From Sporolactobacillus kofuensis (GTDB lineage: Bacteria; Bacillota; Bacilli; Bacillales; Sporolactobacillaceae), in assembly GCF_042660205.1 (NCBI RefSeq), contig NZ_JBHSTQ010000005.1:124001-188000 (forward strand): a DNA stretch of 64,000 nt. The letters run 5' to 3'. How positions within the stretch are numbered: position 1 is the stretch's first letter; the number at the start of each line of letters is the position of its first letter. Below are positions 33,652-42,549 of this stretch, piece after piece. Below the pieces are notes generated by a model. It did not search any database, was not told the DNA's origin, and was given only the letters and a program-made list of their open reading frames with translations. The position numbers and the translations under genes are program-made.

Positions 33652-34128
33652 ATGGATCCAAAAGCAAAGAAAGCGGCCCTTCGTGGGATTACTTATGGTT
33701 TGTATCTTGTCGGGACTAAGGATGAAAGTGGTGTGAACGCATTTGCCGGTAATTTCTTGACTCAGACTTCATTCGAACCGCCGCTGGTTACTTTGGCTGT
33801 TAAGGCGGGCACACGGTCCCAGCAACAAATTGCCTCAAGTGGGGTATTCAGTGTTAATGTTCTTGAAAGCGGACAGAAGGATATGGTGACGGCCTTTTTC
33901 CGTGCGTTAGAGGTTGATGGGAATAAGCTCGCAGGTTACGAATTTACCACTGAAGAAACCGGCTGCCCAATTTTTACGGACGCATTGAGTTTCTTTGAAT
34001 GCAAAGTTGTTGACCGTCTAGAAATTGGTGATCATTATATCTATGTCGGTGAAGTTATTCATGCAGGGGTTCATCGTACCGGAGATCCACTGACGATGAA
34101 AGAAACTGGCTTTTATTACGGGGGATAA
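33652..34128 (+). CDS. flavin reductase-like FMN-binding protein
   Basis: A 158-residue split-barrel protein of the flavin reductase family. It has LYLVGTKDESGVNAFAGNFLTQTSFEPPLVTLAVKAGTRS, the FMN-phosphate binding loop, then SGVFSVNVLESGQ and a terminal strand VGEVIHAGVHRTGDPLTMKETGFYYGG. It likely reduces FMN with NAD(P)H for an unknown partner, or is a stand-alone FMN oxidoreductase. It is monocistronic or weakly linked to the aldolase 86 bases further on. Confidence 0.85.
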   Translation: MDPKAKKAALRGITYGLYLVGTKDESGVNAFAGNFLTQTSFEPPLVTLAVKAGTRSQQQIASSGVFSVNVLESGQKDMVTAFFRALEVDGNKLAGYEFTTEETGCPIFTDALSFFECKVVDRLEIGDHYIYVGEVIHAGVHRTGDPLTMKETGFYYGG

Positions 34129-34214
34129 GTTTTGGCAAGGACAACCCCTTCAAGTGGGGTAGTGAAGGTCCTAAATGATTCATTAGAAAATCAGACTGCT
34201 GAGGAGAGAAGCCC

Positions 34215-35249
34215 ATGTACAGCTTTAAAAATGATTACAGTGAAGGCGCGCATTTGCAAATTCTTAATGCGTTGATTGAGACGAATATGGTGCAGGAAGA
34301 AGGCTATGGAGAAGACCAGTATTCTCTGCAGGCAGCTGAACTGCTCAAGAAAAAGATGAACAATGCGCATGTTGCGATTCATTTTCTCACAGGGGGCACG
34401 CAAACAAATATGACGGCGATTTCCTCATTCTTGCGGCCACATGAAGCGGCTGTTGCGGCAGTCTCCGGACATATTAATGTTCATGAAACCGGTGCAATTG
34501 AGACCACGGGACATAAAGTATTGACGGCAGACTGCGGCAAGGATGGTAAGTTGACCATCGCCGCAATCCAAGCTGTACTTGATGCACATCCGGATGAACA
34601 TATGGTGAAACCGAAGCTGGTATACATATCCGATACGACCGAAATCGGTGCTGTTTATACCAAAAGTGAATTGGAACAGCTTAGCGCTTTCTGCAAGAGC
34701 CATCATCTTTATCTTTATTTGGATGGTGCTCGACTTGGCTCAGCACTTGCGTCATCAGCGAATGATCTTGAATTGAGTGATTTGCCAAATCTCGTCGATG
34801 CTTTTTATATCGGTGGAACGAAGAATGGCGCATTGCTTGGTGAAGCACTGGTCATCTGCAATGATGCACTGAAGGAAGATTTCCGATTCTTAATGAAGCA
34901 AAAAGGTGCGATGCTGGCCAAAGGAAGATTGACCGGTCTCCAATTTCTCGTCTTGTTCCGAGATAATCTCTTCTTCGACCTTGCTTCTCACGCGAATGTG
35001 ATGGCTGAAAAGATCAGTGAAGCTGTGCAAGCGGCGGGCTATGATTTTCTGACTCCGCCGGTATCGAATCAGATCTTTCCTATTTTACCGAACACAGTAC
35101 TCAGCGAACTCCATCAGCAATTTAACTTCTTTGATTGGGAAAAGGTGGATGAACACCGCACAGCTGTCCGACTTGTCACATCATGGGCAACCAAGGAAGA
35201 AGCCGTTGACGCATTTATTGAAAGCTTGAAAAAGAAAGTTACAGAATAA
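34215..35249 (+). CDS. low-specificity L-threonine aldolase family protein
   Basis: A 344-residue PLP enzyme of the beta-eliminating lyase/threonine aldolase fold. FLTGGTQTNMTAI is the phosphate-binding loop, HINVHETGAIE the stacking region, LYLYLDGARLGSAL holds the pyridine-N aspartate, and GGTKNGAL carries the Schiff-base lysine. Typical members cleave L-threonine to glycine and acetaldehyde. Length is normal. GAGGAGAG precedes the ATG. It ends in a strong terminator. Confidence 0.9.
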   Translation: MYSFKNDYSEGAHLQILNALIETNMVQEEGYGEDQYSLQAAELLKKKMNNAHVAIHFLTGGTQTNMTAISSFLRPHEAAVAAVSGHINVHETGAIETTGHKVLTADCGKDGKLTIAAIQAVLDAHPDEHMVKPKLVYISDTTEIGAVYTKSELEQLSAFCKSHHLYLYLDGARLGSALASSANDLELSDLPNLVDAFYIGGTKNGALLGEALVICNDALKEDFRFLMKQKGAMLAKGRLTGLQFLVLFRDNLFFDLASHANVMAEKISEAVQAAGYDFLTPPVSNQIFPILPNTVLSELHQQFNFFDWEKVDEHRTAVRLVTSWATKEEAVDAFIESLKKKVTE

Positions 35250-35276
35250 GCACTAGATCCAAGAATAGACAGCAAG

Positions 35277-35307
35277 CCGGGGGTGATCGAACACTCCCGG
35301 TTTTTTT
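35277..35307 (+). terminator. intrinsic terminator after the aldolase gene
   Basis: CCGGGGGTG pairs with CACTCCCGG over nine positions (one G-U), six-base loop, then seven T. Confidence 0.92.
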
Positions 35308-35582
35308 GCATTCTGAATGACATGACCGATTGCATAGTTATCCACGATTGGAAACAGTTCGTAACGAACAAACAACATTGGTAAAAAACCAAAGATAAAT
35401 AGTAATGAACATCATGAATTTAGTAATCAATTTAATAAAACAGTAATCGAGCACATGAATTTGGCAAGCATCACTCCTCTCCTGGCAAGGTGTAATCCGT
35501 GTAATCGGTTGAAAAAACGAAGGACGAATCATTGGGCGTGTGGTATAGTAGTGGAAATTTTAAATGAAAGGGTCTGAAATGA
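35308..35582. other. intergenic region before the GNAT gene
   Basis: No gene is supported. TATAGT at about 35543 is a possible -10 for the acetyltransferase; no clear -35 is seen. Confidence 0.3.
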
Positions 35583-36110
35583 ATGGTCAAAGATCAATTA
35601 AACTTTGTGATTAGGGAAGCGAAACGATCGGATGCAGGATCCATCATTGCGTATCTCAAACGGATCGCAGGAGAGTCCAACTTTTTAACGTTTGGTTCTG
35701 TAGATGAACTCAATCTGACTGTGGAGAAAGAAGAACGCCTTCTTGAAGAACTATTGACTCGTAACAACGCACAATACTTAATCGCTGAATGTAGCGGTCA
35801 GATTGTTGGCAGTCTCAATTTCAATGGTGGATCAAAACAGAGAACAGTGCATACAGGAGAATTTGGCATCAGTGTGCTCAAGGAATATTGGGGACATGGC
35901 ATTGGTCGCGCACTTATTGAACGAATGTTGAAATGGAGCAAGGAGAACGGCATAATTAGAAAAATAAATTTGCGGGCACGTTCGGATAATGCGCGCGCGA
36001 TCCACCTCTACAAATCGTTAGGCTTTGTACATGAAGGCGTGATCACAAGAGATTTGCAGATAGATCGTACATTCTATGATTCGGTACATATGGGGCTCAT
36101 GATCGATTGA
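35583..36110 (+). CDS. GNAT acetyltransferase
   Basis: A 175-residue N-acetyltransferase: VIREAKRSDAGSIIAYLKRI at the start, YLIAECSGQIVGSLNF (beta 4), then the acetyl-CoA loop GISVLKEYWGHGIGRALIERMLKW and LRARSDNARAIHLYKSLGFVHEG. The pattern suits the RimI/Bacillus YncA-like small-molecule acetylases; the acceptor is unknown. Followed within 50 bases by an aminoglycoside phosphotransferase-like gene and then a second GNAT, so three possible modifying enzymes lie together. Confidence 0.88.
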   Translation: MVKDQLNFVIREAKRSDAGSIIAYLKRIAGESNFLTFGSVDELNLTVEKEERLLEELLTRNNAQYLIAECSGQIVGSLNFNGGSKQRTVHTGEFGISVLKEYWGHGIGRALIERMLKWSKENGIIRKINLRARSDNARAIHLYKSLGFVHEGVITRDLQIDRTFYDSVHMGLMID

Positions 36111-36156
36111 TCAATAGACAATTGGAGAAGAGACTTAACCGAATGAAGGTGGGAAA

Positions 36157-37065
36157 GTGGAACAATTTTTGCGTGATATACCCGGATCAGATCAATGGAT
36201 GAACATTGAAGAGATCCATGCGGGCTGGTCTCATGATCAAAAATATGTCGTTCAATTACACAATCGAAGAAAATATCTACTTCGTCTTTCATCGAGTGAT
36301 CAGTATCCAAGGCGCATGAAAGAATATGATGTGGTAAAAAAATTGCTGCCTCTAGATATTAATATATCTAAACCGGTAAGTTTTGGGCGTTGTGACAACA
36401 ATAGAAAGGTGTTCACCCTTATGACATGGGTTGACGGTGAAAGTGCTTCACACATTCTGCCGTCACTTTCACCTGAGAAACAATACGAACTCGGTTATCA
36501 AGCTGGAAAAATATTGAAACAGATTCATTTAGTCCAAGTATCAAAAGGTCATACTTCATGGCACGATTTCTACAACGATAAAATAGATCGTAAGCTGTTA
36601 TCCTATAAAGATTGCGGAATTAGAGTGCCTGATGCGGATATGATTATTGATTTTATTAATGTGAATCGATCACTTGTAAAGGATCGTCCACAGACCTTTC
36701 AGCATGGTGATTATCATTGTGGCAATATGGTGATCAAAGAGAAACAACGAATTGGAATTATTGATTTTGATCGACTGGATATCGGAGATCCATGGGAAGA
36801 ATTTAACCGCATTACATGGTGTGCGGGTATTAGTGAGGCATTTGCGACCGGCCGTATCAATGGCTATTTTGAAAACAATGTTCCTGCTGAATTTTTCCCA
36901 TTAATGGCTTTGTATCTTGCGACGAATCTAATTTCTTCCGTTCCATGGTCCATAGCTTATGGACAACATGAAATTGAAGTCATGACCAAAGAAATTGAGA
37001 AAACAATGGAAGCATTCGCTAATTTTACATCAGTTATTCCTAAATGGTATCGAAAAGAGTTCTGA
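36157..37065 (+). CDS. APH-family phosphotransferase
   Basis: A 302-residue kinase-like protein. It has the Brenner-type catalytic loop QHGDYHCGNMVI and the metal motif IGIIDFDRLDIGDPWEEFNR, with N-terminal YLLRLSSSDQYPRRMKEYDVVKKL providing the ATP lysine-glutamate region and LMTWVDGESASHILPSLS as hinge. Members phosphorylate aminoglycosides, homoserine, choline or others; no clear resistance subtype is recognised. GTG start with GGTGGG upstream. It is followed after 28 bases by an ElaA-like gene. Confidence 0.87.
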   Translation: MEQFLRDIPGSDQWMNIEEIHAGWSHDQKYVVQLHNRRKYLLRLSSSDQYPRRMKEYDVVKKLLPLDINISKPVSFGRCDNNRKVFTLMTWVDGESASHILPSLSPEKQYELGYQAGKILKQIHLVQVSKGHTSWHDFYNDKIDRKLLSYKDCGIRVPDADMIIDFINVNRSLVKDRPQTFQHGDYHCGNMVIKEKQRIGIIDFDRLDIGDPWEEFNRITWCAGISEAFATGRINGYFENNVPAEFFPLMALYLATNLISSVPWSIAYGQHEIEVMTKEIEKTMEAFANFTSVIPKWYRKEF

Positions 37066-37093
37066 ATCTACGGATGATGAGGAGGAGAAACTT

Positions 37094-37540
37094 GTGAATC
37101 ATGAATGGACAGTCAAAAAATTGGATCAAATGACGAGCCGCGAGGTGTATGAAATTTTTCAAGCACGAGAATCTGTGTTTGTGGTGGAGCAAGAATGCCC
37201 TTACCACGAAATTGATGAGCATGATTTGGAGAGCCTCCATGTCTACACAACGGATGACTCGGGCAGGATCACTGCATATGCACGGATCTTCAAAGAGAGT
37301 GAGACGGTGACCTTCGGTAGAGTGCTGGTCCGTCAAAATGATCGTGGATCAGGACTTGGCCGCGCACTGATCACTAAGGTGATGGAAGTCATCGAGCAAA
37401 AGATGCCTCATTTTCCTATAGTAATTGAGGCACAGGAATATATACAGCCTCTCTATGCACAATTTGGATTTATCAAAACGTCTGAACCCTTTCTCCTCGA
37501 TAACATTCCTCACGTGCGCATGGAAAAAAATAAGTTATGA
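37094..37540 (+). CDS. ElaA-like GNAT acetyltransferase
   Basis: A 148-residue protein close to ElaA: WTVKKLDQMTSREVYEIFQARESVFVVEQECPYHEIDEHDLESLHV, FGRVLVRQNDRGSGLGRALITKVM (acetyl-CoA loop), IVIEAQEYIQPLYAQFGF. GGAGGAG at 37081-37087 and the GTG at 37094 define the start; the frame runs open upstream into the phosphotransferase gene without a better start. Likely one transcript with the two genes before it. Confidence 0.9.
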   Translation: MNHEWTVKKLDQMTSREVYEIFQARESVFVVEQECPYHEIDEHDLESLHVYTTDDSGRITAYARIFKESETVTFGRVLVRQNDRGSGLGRALITKVMEVIEQKMPHFPIVIEAQEYIQPLYAQFGFIKTSEPFLLDNIPHVRMEKNKL

Positions 37541-37629
37541 TCTGCGATAATGGAATGGAAAATCGCAATCTTTAAAAAAGCGTATGGGAATTAGCTGCCA
37601 TTCTTTATACTAGTACTCCAGGTTAAAGA

Positions 37630-38505
37630 TCAGGAGCGCTTAACATAAGATTGACGGGTCTGCTTCGGAGTGATTCCTTTTTGTTTTTTATACACCCGAC
37701 TAAAATAATTGGCATCGTTAAAACCGACTTTCAGAGCAATTTCCGTAATGGTGTATGGACTGGTTTGCAGTAAGTCTTCCGCTTGGTCAACTCTCAGAGC
37801 ATTAATATAAGAAACAACGGGTTTTCCATACAGTTTCTTAAAGGTTCGGCAGAAATGGGCTTCACTCATTAACGCACGATGTGCCAAGTTGTGAACCGTG
37901 ATCTGGGAATGGAGATGATCATGAATATAGTTAATGGTTGTTCGCATCTGATTAAGACTATTCAGTCGCCGATCAAAATGCTCTTTGGTATAGATTTTGC
38001 GAATATGTGCTCTTAGCAAAAGGACAATCAGATGTAATACCGTTGATTTAATAGCCAGTTCATATCCTGGCCGGTGTTCTTCATGTTCGAGAATTAGGTT
38101 GCGTATACCATGAACGATGTGAGTATCCTCGCTGAGCTGGTGATGAAAAACGATAAGTTGCTGTGCAAGTAATTCCGCATCCTTTAACAAGCGCAGATCT
38201 GGAAGGTCATTAAATAATGACGCCAGATCAATGCGAATGATATAACAGGTCAATACATCACGCTTACTTTCCATAAAATGGAGCTCATTACTGTTCATCA
38301 AAGCAACTCCACCGGTATGTAACTCAAATATGTCCGATTCACAACGGATCGTTCCTACTCCTTGTGTAAGATAATAGAACTGTATTTCTTCATGCCAATT
38401 TTCACGGAAAATAGGCCCACCGCTCGTTGTTTTACGTTTTATAATATCGACATACGCATGTCGATCCGGATTCCTTTTCGGGGAATATTTTGTTTCATTT
38501 TTCAT
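37630..38505 (-). CDS. AraC-family transcriptional regulator
   Basis: An N-terminal cupin sensor (WHEEIQFYYLTQGVGTIRCESDIFELHTGGVALMNSNELH) and C-terminal double helix-turn-helix (HNLAHRALMSEAHFCRTFKKLYGKPVVSYINALRVDQAEDLL, then TITEIALKVGFNDANYFSRVYKKQKGITP). AGAAGG nine bases upstream favours the ATG at 38505 over a TTG at 38523. It is divergent from the MFS gene and probably controls it; the signal is unknown but such cupins usually bind sugars or small metabolites. Confidence 0.9.
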   Translation of the reverse strand: MKNETKYSPKRNPDRHAYVDIIKRKTTSGGPIFRENWHEEIQFYYLTQGVGTIRCESDIFELHTGGVALMNSNELHFMESKRDVLTCYIIRIDLASLFNDLPDLRLLKDAELLAQQLIVFHHQLSEDTHIVHGIRNLILEHEEHRPGYELAIKSTVLHLIVLLLRAHIRKIYTKEHFDRRLNSLNQMRTTINYIHDHLHSQITVHNLAHRALMSEAHFCRTFKKLYGKPVVSYINALRVDQAEDLLQTSPYTITEIALKVGFNDANYFSRVYKKQKGITPKQTRQSYVKRS

Positions 38506-38637
38506 CGCTGAAAACCTTCTCAATCAAAATTGTGCTAAATAAAAGCAAAATCGTGCATGAGTGATGACTATTCTCTTGATAGTATAGAACTGTTGCTACA
38601 GTGTGTATACTCGTATTTATTTTAGGGGGATTTCCAA

Positions 38638-39834
38638 ATGAATTTAGCATTAAATAAAGATTTGGGATCAGAGAAACCGAGACTTGGTGCAAAGAAGCAA
38701 TTATTTAGTCTCAGTGGTGTGCATTTTATTAACGACCTGATGACGACAGGAATCGTTCCTGCGCTTTTGCCTTTATACAAGGAAGCATTTCATCTCAATT
38801 ACTTTCAATCTGGGATTGTCCTATTTGTGTCTATGCTCACGTCATCTGTTGCTCAACCATTATTTGGAATGATCAGTGATAAGCATCCGAGGACATGGTT
38901 AATGCCACTCGGAATTTGTCTTGGAGGATTTGGTCTCACTGCTTCCGGATACGCATCTGCTTATTGGCTATTGCTAATATTAGTCGGCGTATCAGGAGTC
39001 GGATCCGGAATTTTTCATCCGGAAGCAATGCGCGGCGCATACATGGCAGCGGGTACTGCACGTGGGACTGCTCAAGCAATCATGCAAGTTGGCGGCAACT
39101 TCGGTCAGGCGGTTGGGCCACTACTGCTTCCACTTTTTCTTATCAATACGGGTTTGCATGGGTTAGGCTGGTTAGTCCCGTTAGCAGCCGCCGGTCTTGT
39201 CCTCGTCTTATCGATTATGCCGTGGTACAAGCAAAGCTTGGAGAAAAATAAAGCACGAAAAAAAGAGATCAAGGGACGTAATCATGTGGTTGGACTCAGC
39301 CTACTCACAGGGGTTGTGATCCTTCGTTCATGGACACAAATTGGCGTCGCCGGTTTCTTGCCTTTTCTTTATTTACATCAAGGGATCTCATTAAAATATG
39401 GTGATCTCTTCACATTTCTCTTTCTTGCTGCAGGCGCTCTTGGTACATTCATTGGTGGACGCTGCTCTGATCGAATCAGTCGAAAATGGCTGCTTTTCAT
39501 TTCCATGGCTGTAACCGTACCTTTTGCGTGGTTATTACCACATGTTCATGGTATTTTATCGATTATTATTCTGTTTGTATTTGGATTCTTTGTCCTTTCT
39601 TCGTTTGCGGTTACGGTTGTGTACGGACAAATGATGTTTCCAAAGAACATTGGTCTAGTTTCGGGGTTGATGGTGGGCTTTGGTATTGGTGCAGGCGGTA
39701 TCGGTGCTACGTTAATTGGCTGGCTTTCTGATCAGTATGGTATTCATACGATTTTTGGCTTATTTGCGCTTCTTCCTTTTCTCGCCGCACTATTAACACT
39801 GTTCCTGCCCAGTGAACGAAAACTGATTGAATAA
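38638..39834 (+). CDS. MFS transporter, fosmidomycin-resistance (Fsr) type
   Basis: A 398-residue, 12-helix transporter. GVHFINDLMTTGIVPALLPLYKEAFHLNYFQSGIVLF and GSGIFHPEAMRGAYMAA match the Fsr-like group, which exports fosmidomycin and similar compounds. AGGGGGA precedes the ATG at eight bases. It is divergent from an AraC gene (about 130 bases between the starts), which likely controls it. The substrate is not known. Confidence 0.87.
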   Translation: MNLALNKDLGSEKPRLGAKKQLFSLSGVHFINDLMTTGIVPALLPLYKEAFHLNYFQSGIVLFVSMLTSSVAQPLFGMISDKHPRTWLMPLGICLGGFGLTASGYASAYWLLLILVGVSGVGSGIFHPEAMRGAYMAAGTARGTAQAIMQVGGNFGQAVGPLLLPLFLINTGLHGLGWLVPLAAAGLVLVLSIMPWYKQSLEKNKARKKEIKGRNHVVGLSLLTGVVILRSWTQIGVAGFLPFLYLHQGISLKYGDLFTFLFLAAGALGTFIGGRCSDRISRKWLLFISMAVTVPFAWLLPHVHGILSIIILFVFGFFVLSSFAVTVVYGQMMFPKNIGLVSGLMVGFGIGAGGIGATLIGWLSDQYGIHTIFGLFALLPFLAALLTLFLPSERKLIE

Positions 39835-39908
39835 GTAGCAAACGCTCTTCTTCAATCAATCATTGAGACACAAAGAGTCAACTTTACTAGGAAAGTACTA
39901 AAAGACTA

Positions 39909-39938
39909 TTGCGAACGTATGATCGTATGGAATATACT
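39909..39938 (+). promoter_or_regulatory. toxin promoter with LexA-like box
   Basis: -35 TTGCGA (39909-39914), 18-bp spacer, -10 TATACT (39933-39938). CGAACGTATGATCG (39912-39925) fits the Bacillus LexA consensus CGAACRNRYGTTY at all but one of its defined positions and overlaps -35 and spacer, the position of a repressor site. The deviation (A for T in the second half-site) leaves this tentative. Confidence 0.5.
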
Positions 39939-39944
39939 AGATTT

Positions 39945-40216
39945 GTGGTAATGAGGCGTATGTGCGGATAGTGGTGACACCTTCAGATTGGGGGTGGTAC
40001 CGATGACGGTGTATCAGGCATTAACGCTTGCGATCTCTTTTGCGGGTTTAATCATCATGATCCTGTCATTCAAAGAAAGAAAATGATCCGCTCCATATGC
40101 CATTAACGGTGGCTGAAGCGGATCATTTGTTGGTTGATTTGCTAAGCGCTGTTATCCGCTCGATGCGGAACTTTATCATGCTTGCCATCGGTGTTCCAGC
40201 ACTGATGGCTTTATTC
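39945..40216 (+). ncRNA. type I toxin mRNA, BsrE/TxpA-like, copy 1
   Basis: A predicted transcript of about 270 nt, from just after the -10 to a ten-pair terminator (GCCATCGGTG / CACTGATGGC, 40184-40209) followed by TTTATT. The ribosome site GGGGGTGG can pair with CACCT upstream, a likely translation block as in other type I toxins. A second hairpin (ATGATCCGCT / AGCGGATCAT, 40083-40126) spans the toxin stop. A short conserved stem, TCCGCTC-ATGCGGA (about 40155-40169), lies between. All of these recur in the two decayed copies. Confidence 0.7.
40003..40086 (+). CDS. type I toxin peptide, putative holin-like/BsrE family
   Basis: A 27-residue peptide, MTVYQALTLAISFAGLIIMI then LSFKERK: a short polar start, one membrane helix and a basic end. 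This is the pattern of the Firmicutes putative holin-like toxins and B. subtilis BsrE (which begins MSTFQALMLML). Such peptides depolarise the membrane when not held back by antisense RNA. GGGGGTGG lies about six bases before the ATG. Too short for standard gene finders. Intact, unlike its relatives at 46.4 and 51.5 kb. Confidence 0.75.
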   Translation: MTVYQALTLAISFAGLIIMILSFKERK

Positions 40217-40240
40217 ATCTACACATCATGTATAAGTTAA
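40083..40240 (-). ncRNA. candidate antisense antitoxin RNA
   Basis: In related loci an antisense RNA overlaps the toxin 3' end. Here the hairpin at 40083-40126, read on the minus strand, is followed by TTTCTTTCTTTG, a good terminator. A TATAAT on the minus strand at about 40234-40239 could be a -10, but no -35 at the right distance is convincing, so the 5' end is a guess. Confidence 0.4.
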
Positions 40241-40291
40241 TTATACAAAATCCCTTTTCAAAATAAAAGGAGAAATCAGTTGCCTCTCTAG

Positions 40292-40813
40292 TTAGGAACG
40301 TGAACACAATTCTTTGAACGCTTGATCATAGTATCGTTTTGTTTCTTCATCAAAACAGATCATTTGTACCGCCTCAACAGCAGTGGCTTGATTTAAGAAT
40401 TGGCGAATCGTTTGAACCGCAATTGGTGCGGCTAAATTAAGCGGAAAATGGTAGACACCGGTGCTGATCGATGGAAAGACAATGGAGTGGCACGTATTGG
40501 CTTCAGCCAATTTCAAGCTGTTCAAATAACTGTTGCGAAGTAAATCAGCTTCATGATGATGCCCACCTTGCCAAATGGGTCCTGGTGTGTGAATCACATA
40601 GCTTGCAGGCAGACGATAGCCTTTCGTGATTTTCGCCTCCCCGGTCGCGCAGCCATTCAATGCGCGGCATTCCTCCAATAATTGAGGGCCGGCTGCGCGA
40701 TGAATCGCTCCGTCTACACCGCCGCCACCAAGTAATGTTGTATTTGCCGCATTAACAATCGCATCTGCTTTTACTTTTGTAATATCCCCAAGCATAATCG
40801 AAAATGATTTCAT
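40292..40813 (-). CDS. macrodomain ADP-ribose hydrolase (YmdB-like)
   Basis: A 173-residue macrodomain: IMLGDITKVKADAIVNAANTTLLGGGGVDGAIHRAAGPQLLEECRAL is the ADP-ribose binding core with the catalytic-type Asn and the GGGGVDGAIH loop. YVIHTPGPIW and FPSISTGVYHFPLNLAA complete it. E. coli YmdB-like enzymes remove O-acetyl-ADP-ribose or mono-ADP-ribose from proteins. GGAGGT before the ATG at 40813 fixes the start; a longer frame lacks a ribosome site. Transcribed toward the toxin locus. Confidence 0.92.
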   Translation of the reverse strand: MKSFSIMLGDITKVKADAIVNAANTTLLGGGGVDGAIHRAAGPQLLEECRALNGCATGEAKITKGYRLPASYVIHTPGPIWQGGHHHEADLLRNSYLNSLKLAEANTCHSIVFPSISTGVYHFPLNLAAPIAVQTIRQFLNQATAVEAVQMICFDEETKRYYDQAFKELCSRS

Positions 40814-41131
40814 GAAAAGACCTCCATATAAGGCAATTGGACTATTCGGTTTGGCTTCCATTGAGATTGGAAGTAGTAAGCGATGATTCCCGGTGTCGGC
40901 TTATCTGATACTTCAATTGTACTGCATGAAAAAGTTTTCTGCGCTGATATGAATCGAACGCTCATCCAGAAGGCGCACATTATTATTAATGGATTGCGAC
41001 TCTATCTAAGAAATCGAGGGCTCTGTTCACTGAACATGGTTTTCTTAACCAAATAATAAAGGGCAAAAAGAGTTTGACTCACATCTACCCGCATTTTAAG
41101 ATAAGGAAAAGAGGACGGGAGTTTTGTACTT
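40814..41131. other. divergent intergenic region
   Basis: Control region between macrodomain and DMT exporter genes. No repeat, known leader or clear operator is recognised. Confidence 0.3.
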
Positions 41132-42046
41132 ATGAGTATGAAGCATTTTATGTTATTGAATCTACTGGGCGCTCTTTGGGGCGGCTCTTTTCTTTTCATG
41201 CGCGTTGCATCACCCGTGTTAGGTCCTGTCTTACTGATTGCTTTGCGGGTGATTCTTGCAGGATTGGCTCTGCTTTTCTATGCTTTGACAATCAGGAAAA
41301 TACCGAACTTTAAGCAAAAATGGAAGCAGTATATTTTTCTCGGTGCAATGAATGCTGCGATCCCATTTACCTTGATAGCTGCTTCAGAGCTGCATCTCAC
41401 AGCTTCGGTATCTTCAATTCTCAATGCGACAACACCGTTATTCACTCTGATTGTTGCAACGGTATGGATGAAGGAGAAGCTCCTGTTAAGCAAGCTCGTT
41501 AGTATCGTTGTCGGCATTGTCGGCGTTGCGATTTTGGCAGGATGGGGGCATCTGGGTCACTCGCCAATGGTGCTACTTTCGCTGATCTTTTCTCTCTTAG
41601 CTTCGCTGTGTTATGGAATCAGCGGGGTGTATGCAAAAAAGAAATTTTCAAAAGAACCGTCCTTAACGCTGGCGATTGGGCAACAGCTGGCTGCCGGCTT
41701 GGTGCTTCTTCCATTCAGTCTGCCCTCCATCAACCGATTTCAGATGATGACTTTTCCAATCGCGCTTGCGGTACTCTCTCTTGCCCTTTTCTCAACATCG
41801 ATCGCTTACCTGATCTACTTCTCTTTAATTCGGAGCGTCGGCCCAACCAAGACTTTGAGTGTTACGCTCCTTGTTCCGCTTTACGGAGTAATCTGGGGAC
41901 TATTATTTCTCGGCGAAAGGATGTCGCTCGGAACTTTAGCCGGACTTGTTGTGATTTTGAGCAGTACAATGATGATTACGGAACTTAAATTTAATTTTCG
42001 TTCTTTTAAACGATTAAAAGGTAAAAAAGGAAGAAATGCTTCTTAA
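41132..42046 (+). CDS. EamA/DMT-family transporter
   Basis: A 304-residue ten-helix transporter with two EamA repeats. The first starts NLLGALWGGSFLFMRVASP and contains NAAIPFTLIAASELHLTASVSSILNATTPLFTLIVA. The second contains LLASLCYGISGVYAKK and SIAYLIYFSLIRSVGPTKTLSVTLLVPLYGVIWGLLFLGERMS. Members export amino acids or metabolites. The ribosome site (GGGAG) is somewhat far from the first ATG; a second ATG lies two codons later. Confidence 0.88.
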   Translation: MSMKHFMLLNLLGALWGGSFLFMRVASPVLGPVLLIALRVILAGLALLFYALTIRKIPNFKQKWKQYIFLGAMNAAIPFTLIAASELHLTASVSSILNATTPLFTLIVATVWMKEKLLLSKLVSIVVGIVGVAILAGWGHLGHSPMVLLSLIFSLLASLCYGISGVYAKKKFSKEPSLTLAIGQQLAAGLVLLPFSLPSINRFQMMTFPIALAVLSLALFSTSIAYLIYFSLIRSVGPTKTLSVTLLVPLYGVIWGLLFLGERMSLGTLAGLVVILSSTMMITELKFNFRSFKRLKGKKGRNAS

Positions 42047-42108
42047 TCATGCTGAATCATTTCTTAGGCTGACTTTATTTTATACATAAGAAATTTGGGG
42101 GACTCACT

Positions 42109-42549
42109 TTGGATCACAATACACTGGAACAAGAGATCTTCATCAATGCTTCGCTTCAAGAGGTTTGGCAGTTGGTTAGCACGCCTGCATGGTGGGTTGG
42201 TGACCAAGGGCCGGATCATGTTACTGTTGATGGCCGACGGTTAGTGGCCGACTGCACGTACGGACGTTTTCCAGTGCTCATTGAGGACATCGAGGCTCCA
42301 ACAACGTTGGTGTGTCGTTGGGCGAGTGCTCATCCGGGGGAAGAACCGATCGAGGGCAACTCAACCTTGATTGCGTTTCATCTCAGATCGGAAAATGACG
42401 GAACCAGACTCAGTGTGCGTGAAAAAGGTTTTGCTCATCTTGATGTTACGGAAGGACAGCAAGTACGCTCCTTTAAGGAGAATATCAAGGGCTGGGAATG
42501 GCAGTTAAATGTGATAAAGCAGAAAGCAGAGTCCAATCTAAATACATGA
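42109..42549 (+). CDS. SRPBCC/AHSA1-like domain protein
   Basis: A 146-residue START-fold protein: IFINASLQEVWQLVSTPAWWV, VLIEDIEAPTTLVCRWA, TLIAFHLRSENDGTRLSVREKGF and a long C-terminal helix ENIKGWEWQLNVIKQKAE. Many members bind hydrophobic ligands; a definite role is not assignable. TTG start with GGGGGA eight bases upstream. In the same direction as the DMT gene, 60 bases after it. Confidence 0.82.
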   Translation: MDHNTLEQEIFINASLQEVWQLVSTPAWWVGDQGPDHVTVDGRRLVADCTYGRFPVLIEDIEAPTTLVCRWASAHPGEEPIEGNSTLIAFHLRSENDGTRLSVREKGFAHLDVTEGQQVRSFKENIKGWEWQLNVIKQKAESNLNT

